64,000 nt of DNA. It comes from Microbacterium sp. AG238 (GTDB lineage: Bacteria > Actinomycetota > Actinomycetes > Actinomycetales > Microbacteriaceae). The notes beneath the pieces were generated by a model. The model was not told the DNA's origin and did no database searches. It was given only the letters and a program-made list of their open reading frames with translations. How positions within the stretch are numbered: position 1 is the stretch's first letter; each line of letters begins with the position of its first letter. Both the position numbers and the translations under genes were made by a program. This document shows positions 1 through 8,257 of the stretch, piece by piece. The stretch is taken from positions 868,001 through 932,000 of the forward strand of contig NZ_RAQC01000001.1 of the NCBI RefSeq assembly GCF_003610405.1, read 5' to 3'.

Positions 1-932
1 GCGAGCCGGCCGACGAAACGGCAGATGCCGTAGACGCCGTAGACGCCGTAGACGCCGTAGACGCGACGCTTGCGGATTCGTCACGCGCGGCCGCGTCGGT
101 GCGGGCTGCCTCCGGCCTCGAGAGCATCGACCGCCTCGTCCGAGTGGACCAGAAGCCGATCGGACGTACCCCGCGCTCGAACCTCGCGACCTACACGGGA
201 TTGTTCGACGCGGTACGCGCGGTGTTCGCAGGAACCGGCCTCGCACGAGAGCGCGGCTACACCGCGGGCCGCTTCTCGTTCAACGTCGCCGGCGGGCGAT
301 GCGAGACGTGCCTCGGCGAGGGGTACGTCTCGGTCGAGCTGCTCTTCCTGCCCGGCAGCTACGGGCGCTGCCCGGCCTGCCACGGCGCCAGGTACAACGA
401 CGAGACGCTCGAGGTCACCTACCGCGGAAAGAGCATCGCCGACGTCCTCGCGCTGACCGTCGACGAGGCGGCGGAGTTCCTGGTGGAGATTCCGTCCGCC
501 GCCCGGAGCCTGCATACGCTGCGCGAGGTCGGTCTCGGGTATCTGCGCCTGGGGCAGCCTGCCACCGAGCTCTCGGGCGGCGAGGCGCAGCGGATCAAAC
601 TCGCGACCGAGCTGCAGCGCGCCCGGCGCGGACACACCCTCTATCTACTCGACGAGCCCACCACCGGGCTGCATCCGGCGGACGTCCGCCTGCTCCTCAC
701 TCAGCTTCACGCGCTCGTGGACGCGGGGAACACCGTCGTCGTCGTGGAACACGACATGGATGTCGTCGCCTCGGCCGACTGGCTGATCGACCTCGGCCCG
801 TCCGGCGGCAACGCCGGCGGCCGCATCGTGGTGGCCGGCACCCCGATCGACGTCGCACGAGAGCCGGCGAGCCGGACGGCGCGGTACCTCGCACGAGCCC
901 TCACGGGCGTCATTCCCACCCTGACCGAATAG
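1..932 (+). CDS. UvrA-like excinuclease ABC subunit (5' end outside the window)
   Basis: The reading frame is open from base 3, so the gene begins before the window; only the C-terminal third is present. It carries the UvrA sequence [12 protein letters not shown], a C-x2-C-x19-C-x2-C zinc module (CETC ... CPAC), the ABC signature [12 protein letters not shown], the Walker B stretch [12 protein letters not shown] and the H-loop VVVVEHD. The family binds damaged DNA as an ATPase dimer; paralogues without a UvrB partner are known as drug-resistance or self-protection proteins. Its position directly before a RiPP operon fits either a bystander or a self-resistance role. The frame encodes an unusual VDA repeat just before the conserved core. 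Identity as a UvrA family member is firm; housekeeping uvrA versus paralogue is open. Confidence 0.9.
   Translation, partial: EPADETADAVDAVDAVDAVDATLADSSRAAASVRAASGLESIDRLVRVDQKPIGRTPRSNLATYTGLFDAVRAVFAGTGLARERGYTAGRFSFNVAGGRCETCLGEGYVSVELLFLPGSYGRCPACHGARYNDETLEVTYRGKSIADVLALTVDEAAEFLVEIPSAARSLHTLREVGLGYLRLGQPATELSGGEAQRIKLATELQRARRGHTLYLLDEPTTGLHPADVRLLLTQLHALVDAGNTVVVVEHDMDVVASADWLIDLGPSGGNAGGRIVVAGTPIDVAREPASRTARYLARALTGVIPTLTE
27..62 (+). repeat. four perfect 9-bp tandem repeats inside the uvrA-like gene
   Basis: The unit GCCGTAGAC is repeated four times and, in the uvrA-like frame, encodes A-V-D four times. It lies in the acidic linker before the conserved [16 protein letters not shown] block. 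Repeat copy number at such sites can vary by slippage without breaking the frame. Confidence 0.85.
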
Positions 933-962
933 CGCGGGGTCGCGGAAAACGAAAGAAAACGC

Positions 963-993
963 TTGCAATTAAGGCGAACGCCCGTGTTACTAT
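963..993 (+). promoter_or_regulatory. likely promoter of the lipolanthine-type operon
   Basis: A -35-like TTGCAA (963-968) and a -10-like TACTAT (988-993) are separated by 19 bp, upstream of the precursor gene. The spacing is slightly long, which often marks a regulated promoter. The 20-bp palindrome at 970-989 fills the spacer and touches the -10 box. Confidence 0.5.
970..989 (+). promoter_or_regulatory. candidate operator, copy 1 (20-bp imperfect palindrome)
   Basis: The half-sites have the form TAA-N2-CG ... CG-N2-TTA. The site matches the one at 13840-13859 under the consensus TAAGGCGNNCNCCCNTGTTA. It sits between the -35 and -10 boxes, the usual position for a TetR-type repressor, and a gamma-butyrolactone-receptor-like TetR gene lies nearby at 14849-15550. 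Binding by that protein is inferred. Confidence 0.6.
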
Positions 994-1158
994 CGCCACG
1001 TATGTAGCCAGATGTGGCAAAAGGCCGCACGTGGGGGGTCATCCGTTTCACCAAGCGAGGAGTTTCGTCGAGTTCTGACGCTCTTCGCAACACGCTCGCG
1101 CGCGTCTGACCGCCTGCATTGCCGCCGAGATCTCGGCCACGGGAAGGAGGTGGAATTG

Positions 1159-1242
1159 ATGTCCTTGGAACAACTCGAAGCGCTTGACGCAAGTTCAGAG
1201 GCGGCGGAAATGGCCGCCAGCCTCGGCAGCCAGTCCTGCTGA
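1159..1242 (+). CDS. lipolanthine/class III lanthipeptide precursor peptide (27 aa)
   Basis: This short gene has a near-perfect ribosome binding site, AGGAGGT at 1145-1151, seven bases before the ATG, and opens an operon with LanKC and LanD genes. The leader is acidic and helical-looking (MSLEQLEALD...). The C-terminus is SLGSQSC, giving S21-x2-S24-x2-C27: the Ser-Ser-Cys spacing used for labionin-type double crosslinks, with Cys as the last residue. A terminal Cys is the substrate of LanD decarboxylases, so an avionin-type ring is the expected product. At 27 residues it is very short for a class III precursor. The assignment rests on context and motif. Confidence 0.8.
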   Translation: MSLEQLEALDASSEAAEMAASLGSQSC

Positions 1243-1300
1243 CAGACAAGCGGGCGGACGCGACCGCGTCCGCCCGCTCCGCTTCTACGAAGAGGTCTCC

Positions 1301-1726
1301 GTGAGCGCATTGACCCGCATGCTCCGCATCCCGAACACCGCGGCGTCGATCGGTGTCCCCGCATGGTTCGACGACGCGGCCGTCGACGAGTTCGTGGGCG
1401 CCGGACCGGTGACCGTCACCGGCGACCGGGCCTGCCATGTCGGCTTCTCCCTCGCGCCCGAGCACCCCACCGCCACGTGCTTCGTCGCGATTCCCGACGG
1501 GCATGGCACCCCCGACTGGGTGGCGGCCGCCGTGACGGAGGCGGCGTCCGCAGCGGGGGCGCGCGGGGCGAAGCGGTTCGAGGCCTGGGTGCCCGCGTGG
1601 AACGACGCGATCGCGCGCGCCGCCGAACGATCGATGACCCGTGAGGGCCTCCTCGAGAAGGCGGTCTTCGCATACGGCGAGCGCTGGGATCTGACTCTCT
1701 ACTCCGTGCAGGACGGTGGGCGATGA
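1301..1726 (+). CDS. GNAT-like acyltransferase in the lipolanthine operon
   Basis: The GTG start at 1301 follows a GAAGAGG ribosome binding site, giving about 141 residues. The C-terminal part (REGLLEKAVFAYGERWDLTLYSVQ) has the GNAT ending in which a strand leads to a G-x-W-x-D-x-x-x-Y pattern. The N-terminal half lacks a clear Q/RxxGxG/A acetyl-CoA loop, so it may use another acyl donor such as an acyl carrier protein, or be non-catalytic. In this operon it could attach the fatty acyl chain to the peptide amino terminus or cap the lipid. It overlaps the next gene by 4 bp. Confidence 0.6.
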   Translation: MSALTRMLRIPNTAASIGVPAWFDDAAVDEFVGAGPVTVTGDRACHVGFSLAPEHPTATCFVAIPDGHGTPDWVAAAVTEAASAAGARGAKRFEAWVPAWNDAIARAAERSMTREGLLEKAVFAYGERWDLTLYSVQDGGR

Positions 1727-2919
1727 CGCTCGACGCGCTCGACATCCGTCGCGATCTCGACCCCTCGATTCAGCGCACCTTCGAGCAGTCGCTGATCCGC
1801 AACGCACCCCGACTGCTCCATCGGCTGACTGAGCAGTGCACGCTGCACAGTGCCGAGATCGAGTTGGCGCAGTCGCTTCGCCTCGCTCGGAATCTCGAAC
1901 GGCTCGCCACGGCGTCTGCGGCTCCACCCCAGCCCGCCTCCGGAACGGTGTACACCTTCCTCCCGCGCAACAATCTTCTCTACTCGATCGCCCTGTACTG
2001 CCTGATCCCCCTCTCGCTCGGGCTCCCGGTGCAGGCGCGAACGCCCGCTGCGCTCTCGGGCCTGGTCACCGAGCTCTGGCAGCTGACCGGGCTCGACCGC
2101 TTCGACAGCGCACGACTCCGCGACGAATCGCAGCGGGATTTCACCTCGCGTTCCTCGTCCGAGGACGTGCTGATTTTCACGGGTCGGAGTGAAAACGGTC
2201 GTCGCGTCGAGGCGCAGACTGCGCACCGGGCCTTCATCGGATTCGGATCGTCACTGAATCCGGCGATCGTGATGCCGGGGGCGGATCTCGAAAAAGCGTG
2301 CGACGACCTCGTTTTCGCCCGCCTGTACAACTCTGGCGCCGACTGCCTGGCACCAGACTCGATCTTCGTTCACGCGTCCGTCTACGCGGAGTTCCACGAG
2401 CGGTTGACCGCCCGGCTGACGCTGCTCGACGTGGCCGATCGCAGATCCGCCGGCACGATCGCGCATGCTCCGAGTCCCGACATGCGCACGGCGACGCAGG
2501 GGCGGGAGTTCCTCTCGCGGATGACGGACCGCACGACATGGTCAGGTCCCGACTTCGACGCGCCCGATTTCGTTCCGACGACCGTCACGACGAGCGACCT
2601 CGACGAGGCCACGCACGTCGAGCTCTTCTCCCCCGTCTTCAACATCGTGACGTTCTCGTCATGGGAGCGCCTCCTCGCGACCTTCGGCTCGGAGCCGTAC
2701 CGGGGCAGCGAGATGTACCTCAGCCTGTATGGCGAAGCCGGAGGCCCGCTGCCCGACGCCTATCGCCTCTGCGCGTCGTCTACTCCGTTCCATCACGAGG
2801 CCGCGCTGCGACCCTTCGGCGGGTACGGCGCGGACGCGACCTGGCTCACCATCGACGGGACCACGACGGGCAGACCCGTCAGTGTGTTCCACACGCTGAG
2901 GAGCGAACTGTGCGCGTGA
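1723..2919 (+). CDS. aldehyde dehydrogenase-like protein (acyl reductase candidate)
   Basis: At 398 residues it is shorter than a normal ALDH (about 480). The stretch FARLYNSGADCLAPDSIFVH matches the ALDH catalytic segment, with the nucleophile Cys208, followed by the usual core strands. ALDH and LuxC-type proteins oxidise aldehydes or reduce acyl thioesters using NAD(P). In a cluster with an acyl carrier protein and a ketosynthase it may release or modify the acyl chain, or supply an aldehyde starter. The cofactor-binding N-terminal part is divergent, so its activity is uncertain. It is coupled to its neighbours by short overlaps. Confidence 0.65.
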   Translation: MTLDALDIRRDLDPSIQRTFEQSLIRNAPRLLHRLTEQCTLHSAEIELAQSLRLARNLERLATASAAPPQPASGTVYTFLPRNNLLYSIALYCLIPLSLGLPVQARTPAALSGLVTELWQLTGLDRFDSARLRDESQRDFTSRSSSEDVLIFTGRSENGRRVEAQTAHRAFIGFGSSLNPAIVMPGADLEKACDDLVFARLYNSGADCLAPDSIFVHASVYAEFHERLTARLTLLDVADRRSAGTIAHAPSPDMRTATQGREFLSRMTDRTTWSGPDFDAPDFVPTTVTTSDLDEATHVELFSPVFNIVTFSSWERLLATFGSEPYRGSEMYLSLYGEAGGPLPDAYRLCASSTPFHHEAALRPFGGYGADATWLTIDGTTTGRPVSVFHTLRSELCA

Positions 2920-3455
2920 CCATGATCGCCACCGGCGCCGTCTCCGCCGCACACCTGCCGATGTATCTCTCCTGGCTGCGTCGACGGGAGGCGCACGGTC
3001 TGGAACGCATCGTGATGACACGCTCGGCGGAGCAGTTCGTCAGTGCCCTGTCGCTCCGGAGCATCGCCGGAGTGCCGGTCGTACAGGACGACTGGGACTC
3101 GTTCTCGGCCGCCGATCTGCACCACGTCGAGCTGGGCGAGTCGAGCGACATCATCCTCGTCTACCCCGCGACCGTGAACTATCTGATGCGCGTCAGCCTG
3201 CTCGCCTTCGACACCCCGTCAGTGGCAGCCATCGCGACGGGTTCGTGCACGACGGTTCTCTGCCCGTCGCTGCCCCCGAGGATCGTCGAGCATCCGTTGT
3301 ACCTCGCAGCCCGGGATCGAATCCGAGCCGTTCCCCGGTACCGGATGGTCGAGCCCGTCGTCGGAGAGAGCCTCGCGAGCGCGGCACCAGGATCGGTGCC
3401 GCCGCCGCTGTGGGAGTTGTGGCCCGACCTGGAAGGAATGGTGACTCAGCCGTGA
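2910..3455 (+). CDS. LanD-like flavoprotein, peptidyl-cysteine decarboxylase
   Basis: The GTG start at 2910 has a GAGGAG ribosome binding site and overlaps the previous gene by 10 bp; the product is 181 residues. It belongs to the HFCD flavoprotein family (EpiD, MrsD). It has the HH of ADLHHVEL, the substrate/FMN-binding PATVNYLM in place of PASANT, and a C-terminal loop around CPSLPPRI where EpiD has its Met-Asn-x-x-Met clamp. These enzymes oxidatively decarboxylate a C-terminal Cys to an enethiolate, which is then trapped in AviCys or avionin rings. The precursor ends in Cys, which fits. FMN-dependent and cytoplasmic. Confidence 0.85.
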   Translation: MRVTMIATGAVSAAHLPMYLSWLRRREAHGLERIVMTRSAEQFVSALSLRSIAGVPVVQDDWDSFSAADLHHVELGESSDIILVYPATVNYLMRVSLLAFDTPSVAAIATGSCTTVLCPSLPPRIVEHPLYLAARDRIRAVPRYRMVEPVVGESLASAAPGSVPPPLWELWPDLEGMVTQP

Positions 3456-6034
3456 CGTATCTCGACGACCTCTCAGACCCCGTGATGACCGCTCCCATCA
3501 CCCTCTGGCGGCCCGAGGAGCAGGACTTCCCGATCGACCGCCGGTTCTTCGGTCCTCTGGGACGGCGCTCGCCGGATCCGGCGTCCGATTGGGGCATCTG
3601 GCGCGTCATTCGCGGGCGTCGCCCGTTGCCCGCGCAGGGATTCAAGATCCATCTCGCCCCGCGCTTCGACGAGTTCGACGAGGTCCTCGCCATCGCCGAA
3701 CGCGTCGCACGGGAGTTCGAGCTCACGGTGAAACACGTCGCGCGGCGCGAGTTCCTCTGGGCGCTGTACTCCAAGAACGCGCCCCGGGTGAACGCCGGCA
3801 AAGCGATCGTGCTCTACCCCAGACCCGATGATCTGGCCAGGTGCCTCGCTTCGCTCCGGCGAGACCTCGGACCGCGTACCGGGCCTCCGATCGCCGGCGA
3901 CCACTCGCTCAGCGACACGATCATCCACTGCAGATTCGGCGCGTTCGAGTTCTCGGAGTCGACGCAGTTCGACGAACGCGGACACGCGCTGATCGAAGGG
4001 CCCGACGGGATGCTGCGTCCGGATGCCCGCACGGTGGTGCCCGTAGCGGCGGACAAGGAGCACCTGTTCGAGCTCTCCGGTCTCCGGTTCGACGCCGAGC
4101 CCCACGCGCTCCCGGACAGGTACCGCGTGCGCAGTGCCGTCGCCGTCCACGCGGGCGGCGGAACCTACCTCGCTGACGATCTGGCCACGGGTGACCGAGT
4201 CGTCATCAAACGCGGCATCCGTTTCATCGGCCTCGACGGCCGTGGGCTCGACGCGGCACAGCGGATCCGTGAGGAGACGGAGACGCTCCGGGCGATGGCC
4301 GACAGCCCCCATCTCGATGGGCGCGTTCCGGGGCTCGTCGACACGTTCGAGATCGGCACGAGCAGTTTCCTGGTCGAGACCTGGATCGGCGGGGTGACGC
4401 TGTTCGAGTGGGTGGCGTCGAACAGCCCCGTGTACGCCGGAATTGACCGAGGCACCGACGAGTACGAGGCTCTCGTGGCAACGTACTCCCGACGCGTCGC
4501 GACGATCGGTGATCAGCTGCGCGATCTCGTGGCCGACCTGTCGCTGGCCGGCATCACCCACAACGACCTCCAGCCGGCGAACGTGCTCGTCGCGGACGAG
4601 GGCGTCGCGCTCGTCGACTTCGAAGCGGCGAGCCGCGGTGGTCCGTCGGGTGTCCGCGGGGTGCCGTGGGTGTACGGGACGCGCCGGGAGTATTCCACCC
4701 AGAGCGATGTCGACGCGGTCGACCAGCTCACGGCCTACGCCTACTGGCCCCCCGTCGTCTCGGCGCATCTCGATCCGACGTGGAGATCGAGGTTCGCCGC
4801 GGGCGTGCAGCGCTACTTCTCCGGCCATGCGCCGATGTCGCACACGCGTAACGGCGGCCTCGACGAGCCGTCGGCCGCGCCGCCTGCGGCGGCCGACATC
4901 TATCGCGCATACGCCCGAGCGTGCCGCCACTACCTCGAAACCGGGGTCGGTCTGCCGCATCCGCTGCGCTCTCCGCGGGGAAACCTCGACAACCGCTCCG
5001 TCGCGAGCCTCGGGTCCGGCCTGCTCAGCCTGCTCTTCCTACCCGGCGAGGACGACGAGGTGCGTTCAGCGCAACAGCGGCTGCTCGATGTCGTGGCGGA
5101 CGGCCCATCTCGGCCGTTGCGCGTCTCCGACCTCGGTCTCATGGGCGGAGTCGGCCTGCTCCCGGCGGCTCTCCGACGCCAGGGCGACGACGAGGGCGCG
5201 GCGCTCTGGTCGGATGCCTATCTGGACCGCCTCGAAGCAACGGAGTTCGACGCGCTCAGCTCGCGGTTGGACACCGGCCTGTCGGGAATCTTGACGGCCA
5301 TCCTCCTCGGTACCGACGGGCGACCGTCGGGACGTGCCGCTGCTGTTGCCGACCGTGTCGGGCGGGAACTCGACGTTCGAGCCCGGCATCTGCTCCGCGA
5401 CCATCTCGGGCGCTCGCCAGACGCCGATCAGCGGGGCCTGATGGGCGGAGGCCCGGGGATCGCCCTCGCGCTCGCGCTCTGGGCCAGGACTCACGGGGGC
5501 GATGCCGCCACCTCGTACGACCTCATCGACAGCGAGCGCCGCCGCTATCAGGTCGTCAAGCGCGCGCTCTACTTCGTCGACGGCGACAACAAGTTCCGCC
5601 CGTATCTCGACCGGGGCAACGCCGGACTGCTCGTCGCCGCGTCGACGATCCTGCCCGCGAACGAACTGGCGAATCCGCGTTGGCAGCGGATCGCCGCCGG
5701 GCTGAAGACGGCGTTGGGAGTGGCACCCGGTCTCATGACCGGAGCCGCTGGGCTGTTGTTCGCCGCGAGCGTCGTCAACGCGCGCCTCGGGCACCTGCCC
5801 GGGCAGATCGACTCCGCCGGGCTGCTCGCCGACCTTCAGTCGATGCTCGTGCCGACGCCCCACGGCCCGCTGGCGCCGGGCGGCCTCGGCCGACGGGTCG
5901 CGCTCGACGGGGCGACGGGCTCGGGCGGAGCTGCCGTCGCGGTCGCCGCACACAGCGGCGACCTCTCGCTCACCGGTCTGATCGACAACCGAACCCACCA
6001 TGGAGAGCGCTATGCCCCTGTCACTGTCCGCTGA
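3452..6034 (+). CDS. class III lanthipeptide synthetase (LanKC)
   Basis: The GTG start overlaps the lanD stop by 4 bp; the product is 860 residues, typical of LanKC. An N-terminal lyase-like domain (about 1-210) is followed by a Ser/Thr-kinase domain with VVIKRG (Lys253), the catalytic loop HNDLQPANV (His370, Asp372) and DFE at 389-391. A LanC-like domain follows from about 510, with repeated GLMGG/GLSG turns. The zinc ligands of class I, II and IV cyclases (the CHG motif and the paired Cys) are absent, which assigns it to class III. It would phosphorylate and eliminate the core serines, then cyclise with the cysteine or enethiol to form labionin/avionin. Confidence 0.9.
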   Translation: MTYLDDLSDPVMTAPITLWRPEEQDFPIDRRFFGPLGRRSPDPASDWGIWRVIRGRRPLPAQGFKIHLAPRFDEFDEVLAIAERVAREFELTVKHVARREFLWALYSKNAPRVNAGKAIVLYPRPDDLARCLASLRRDLGPRTGPPIAGDHSLSDTIIHCRFGAFEFSESTQFDERGHALIEGPDGMLRPDARTVVPVAADKEHLFELSGLRFDAEPHALPDRYRVRSAVAVHAGGGTYLADDLATGDRVVIKRGIRFIGLDGRGLDAAQRIREETETLRAMADSPHLDGRVPGLVDTFEIGTSSFLVETWIGGVTLFEWVASNSPVYAGIDRGTDEYEALVATYSRRVATIGDQLRDLVADLSLAGITHNDLQPANVLVADEGVALVDFEAASRGGPSGVRGVPWVYGTRREYSTQSDVDAVDQLTAYAYWPPVVSAHLDPTWRSRFAAGVQRYFSGHAPMSHTRNGGLDEPSAAPPAAADIYRAYARACRHYLETGVGLPHPLRSPRGNLDNRSVASLGSGLLSLLFLPGEDDEVRSAQQRLLDVVADGPSRPLRVSDLGLMGGVGLLPAALRRQGDDEGAALWSDAYLDRLEATEFDALSSRLDTGLSGILTAILLGTDGRPSGRAAAVADRVGRELDVRARHLLRDHLGRSPDADQRGLMGGGPGIALALALWARTHGGDAATSYDLIDSERRRYQVVKRALYFVDGDNKFRPYLDRGNAGLLVAASTILPANELANPRWQRIAAGLKTALGVAPGLMTGAAGLLFAASVVNARLGHLPGQIDSAGLLADLQSMLVPTPHGPLAPGGLGRRVALDGATGSGGAAVAVAAHSGDLSLTGLIDNRTHHGERYAPVTVR

Positions 6035-6923
6035 GCGCCGACTCGACGGTCACCGCGTGACCGCGATCGACCCGTCACTCCCGGCCGCCGAGCTGATCGC
6101 GTCGGTCAGAGAACGGTGGGACCGCCACGAGACGATCCTCGTCGACTCCGCGTCAGCGCCGGTCGGCGCGGTCCGGCTCGACCTCGGCTCCACGGATGTG
6201 GCACTTCTCCAGCGCACCAGCGGAACCACGGGTGCACCGAGGATGTTCGCGTTCGAGCGCGCGGCCGTCGCAGCACACGCCACCGCTACGGCGCGCGCCA
6301 TGGAGGTGCCGTCAGGACGCCGCGTCGCCATGGCGATCCGCGCAGGGACGGCGTATTACACCAGCGTCGTGCTGATGTCGATGTTCAACGACAACGCGCT
6401 GGTCGCCTTCGACCCGCTCGACATCGATTCTGCGATCCGCGCGATCCTGGAGCGGCAGATCGACACCCTGGATGCCGGCGTCCGCTTCTGGCAGACCATC
6501 GCGGTCAAAGCACGGCGCAACCCCGCCATCATCGACGCCCTCGCCGACCTCTCCGTTCGCGGGGTCGGCGGAGATCCGCTTCCTCCCTCGGTCGAAGCGC
6601 ACTACCGGCAGAACGGGACGCCGCTGGCCAACGGGTACGGCTTGACCCAGGCCGGCCCGAATGTCGCGATCGGGCTGCGCCCGTCGGCGAAGGAGGGCAG
6701 CTGCGGTCGACCGCTCGACGGCGTCGAATGCACCATCCGCGATAGCGAGCTCATGGTCCGTTCACCGTTCACCGCCGTCGGAGAGGTCGTGGATCACCAG
6801 CTCGTGGCTCTGTCCGGAACGGACGACGACGGCTGGCTGCGCACGGGCGACAGAGCTCGGATCGTCGACGGCGAGGTCGTCCCCCTCGGCCGGTTGCGCG
6901 ACCAGACGAGAGCGGCATCATGA
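6012..6923 (+). CDS. minimal AMP-binding (adenylate-forming) enzyme
   Basis: ATG 6012 follows GGAG at good spacing; an in-frame ATG at 6000 is possible. The protein is about 303 residues and carries the adenylation motifs TSGTTGAPRMFAF (A3), NGYGLTQAG (A5) and GWLRTGD (A7), stopping after VPLGRLRD. Normal acyl-CoA or acyl-AMP ligases have about 500 residues. Here the first subdomain before A3 and the C-terminal lid with the catalytic Lys are missing. It may load a fatty or other acyl starter onto the nearby carrier protein using an unusual compact fold. It overlaps the end of the LanKC gene. Confidence 0.8.
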   Translation: MPLSLSAERRLDGHRVTAIDPSLPAAELIASVRERWDRHETILVDSASAPVGAVRLDLGSTDVALLQRTSGTTGAPRMFAFERAAVAAHATATARAMEVPSGRRVAMAIRAGTAYYTSVVLMSMFNDNALVAFDPLDIDSAIRAILERQIDTLDAGVRFWQTIAVKARRNPAIIDALADLSVRGVGGDPLPPSVEAHYRQNGTPLANGYGLTQAGPNVAIGLRPSAKEGSCGRPLDGVECTIRDSELMVRSPFTAVGEVVDHQLVALSGTDDDGWLRTGDRARIVDGEVVPLGRLRDQTRAAS

Positions 6924-7987
6924 TGTCCACACCGCTACGGGCTGTCATCACGGCGACCAGCGTCAGCTCACCCCGCAGCGAGCGATTCAGCGTCGGACTC
7001 GCCGACCTGGGCGACGACGTCGAGTGGGCCCCGGATGCCGCCGCACACGAGCTCCGCGACGCCTGCATCAGCCGAGCTCTCGCGGCTGCGCAGGCGAAGG
7101 GCTACGTCATCGGGCGAAGAGTCGTCGTCATCCTCGGCGCGCAATGCATCGGGGCGGACCCGGCCGCCCGGCGCTACTACCCGGAGAGCCCGGTGCGGCA
7201 CGTGCAGACGCTGCTCCCCGAGTCCGAGGTCACGTCACTCGTGCTCTCGCACGCATGCGCGTCGACGGGGGTCGCTGCCGGCGTGGCCGCGGATCTCTGC
7301 CGTGCGGGGGCAGCCGACACGGTCGTGGTGTGTTCCTCATCCATCGACGGCTCCCTCGAGGAGGACACATTCCGAGACGCACGGGCATGGGCCCCCGAGG
7401 TGCGCCCCTTCGATCAAGCGGCATCCGGCACACGCGTCTACGGTTTCGCCGGTGCACTGGTCGTCCAAGCCGCCCCGGCGCCGATCGGCGATGACCCGGT
7501 CATCACGGGGTGGCACGCGCGGAGCATCGGCGGCAAGACCGTCTCCGACCCCGACGAGGAATACCTCGTGATGAGCGAATCCGCCCGCAAGGCGGGTAGA
7601 GCACCCAGGCTCGTGATCGCGCACGCGACGGGCACGAAGCAAGGCGACCAGGCCGAGCTGCAGGCGATCGCACGGTACGCCGACACCCACGACGTCGCGG
7701 TCGAGGTGCTCGCCAACAAAGGCGCCGTGGGACATGCGGTGTTCGCCGCGGGAGTCGCGTCGATCGTCACCGCCGTGCGGGTTCTGTCCGGCGTGCCTGT
7801 CGGCGGCAGCTTCGGACTTCGAGAGCCGCTCGAAGCCCCCGGCAGCATCCGGCTTCTTCGGGAGGCGGAGGGCGACGCCCGCCTCGATCTGTCCGGCCGG
7901 CACCAGGCGGCACTGGTCAACGGGTTCGGATTCTCAGGCAGCAACGTCGCTTTGATCATCGAAAGAGAAGGAGAGAACCATGACTGA
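6920..7987 (+). CDS. beta-ketoacyl synthase (KAS II-like)
   Basis: The 355-residue protein has the KS catalytic triad: Cys113 in SHACAST, His235 in AHATGT and His272 in NKGAVGHAVFAAG. It ends with the characteristic glycine-rich GFGFSGSNV. It would condense malonyl-ACP onto an acyl starter carried by the ACP encoded immediately downstream. No acyltransferase (malonyl loading), dehydratase or enoylreductase gene is present in the operon, so these would have to come from primary fatty acid synthesis. Its start overlaps the previous stop in an ATGATG arrangement. Confidence 0.9.
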   Translation: MMSTPLRAVITATSVSSPRSERFSVGLADLGDDVEWAPDAAAHELRDACISRALAAAQAKGYVIGRRVVVILGAQCIGADPAARRYYPESPVRHVQTLLPESEVTSLVLSHACASTGVAAGVAADLCRAGAADTVVVCSSSIDGSLEEDTFRDARAWAPEVRPFDQAASGTRVYGFAGALVVQAAPAPIGDDPVITGWHARSIGGKTVSDPDEEYLVMSESARKAGRAPRLVIAHATGTKQGDQAELQAIARYADTHDVAVEVLANKGAVGHAVFAAGVASIVTAVRVLSGVPVGGSFGLREPLEAPGSIRLLREAEGDARLDLSGRHQAALVNGFGFSGSNVALIIEREGENHD

Positions 7988-8237
7988 CTCGGAACTGTAC
8001 GATTTCGTCCGCGTCGAGGCCGGCCGGATCAACGAGGAGAGCTACGCGGATGTCGTCCTCTCCGACGACACCGTCCTCGCCGACGACCTCGACATCGACT
8101 CGCTCGCGATGCTCGAGCTGTGCATACGAGTCGAGGAGGTGTTCGGGGTGGCTGTGGCCGACGAAGTGGCAGCCGAGATCAAGACCGTGGGAGACCTGCG
8201 CCGGTTCCTCGACTCCGCCGAGACCGTCCGCGCCTAG
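7980..8237 (+). CDS. acyl carrier protein
   Basis: An 85-residue acidic protein with the phosphopantetheine attachment motif DDLDIDSLAMLEL, in which Ser41 carries the prosthetic group. Length and helix pattern are those of a free-standing ACP. It has a strong AAGGAG ribosome binding site and overlaps the ketosynthase gene by 8 bp. It should carry the growing acyl chain of the lipopeptide tail. Confidence 0.92.
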   Translation: MTDSELYDFVRVEAGRINEESYADVVLSDDTVLADDLDIDSLAMLELCIRVEEVFGVAVADEVAAEIKTVGDLRRFLDSAETVRA

Positions 8238-8257
8238 CCGCAGCGGAGAGGACCGAC

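Noticed and set aside
1012..1158. Longer precursor starting at 1012
   Set aside because: The upstream stretch is Arg-rich and out of keeping with a leader, whereas ATG 1159 has AGGAGGT at ideal distance.
3452..6034. Class IV (LanL) synthetase
   Set aside because: The C-terminal cyclase-like part lacks the zinc-binding Cys and His residues that define class IV.
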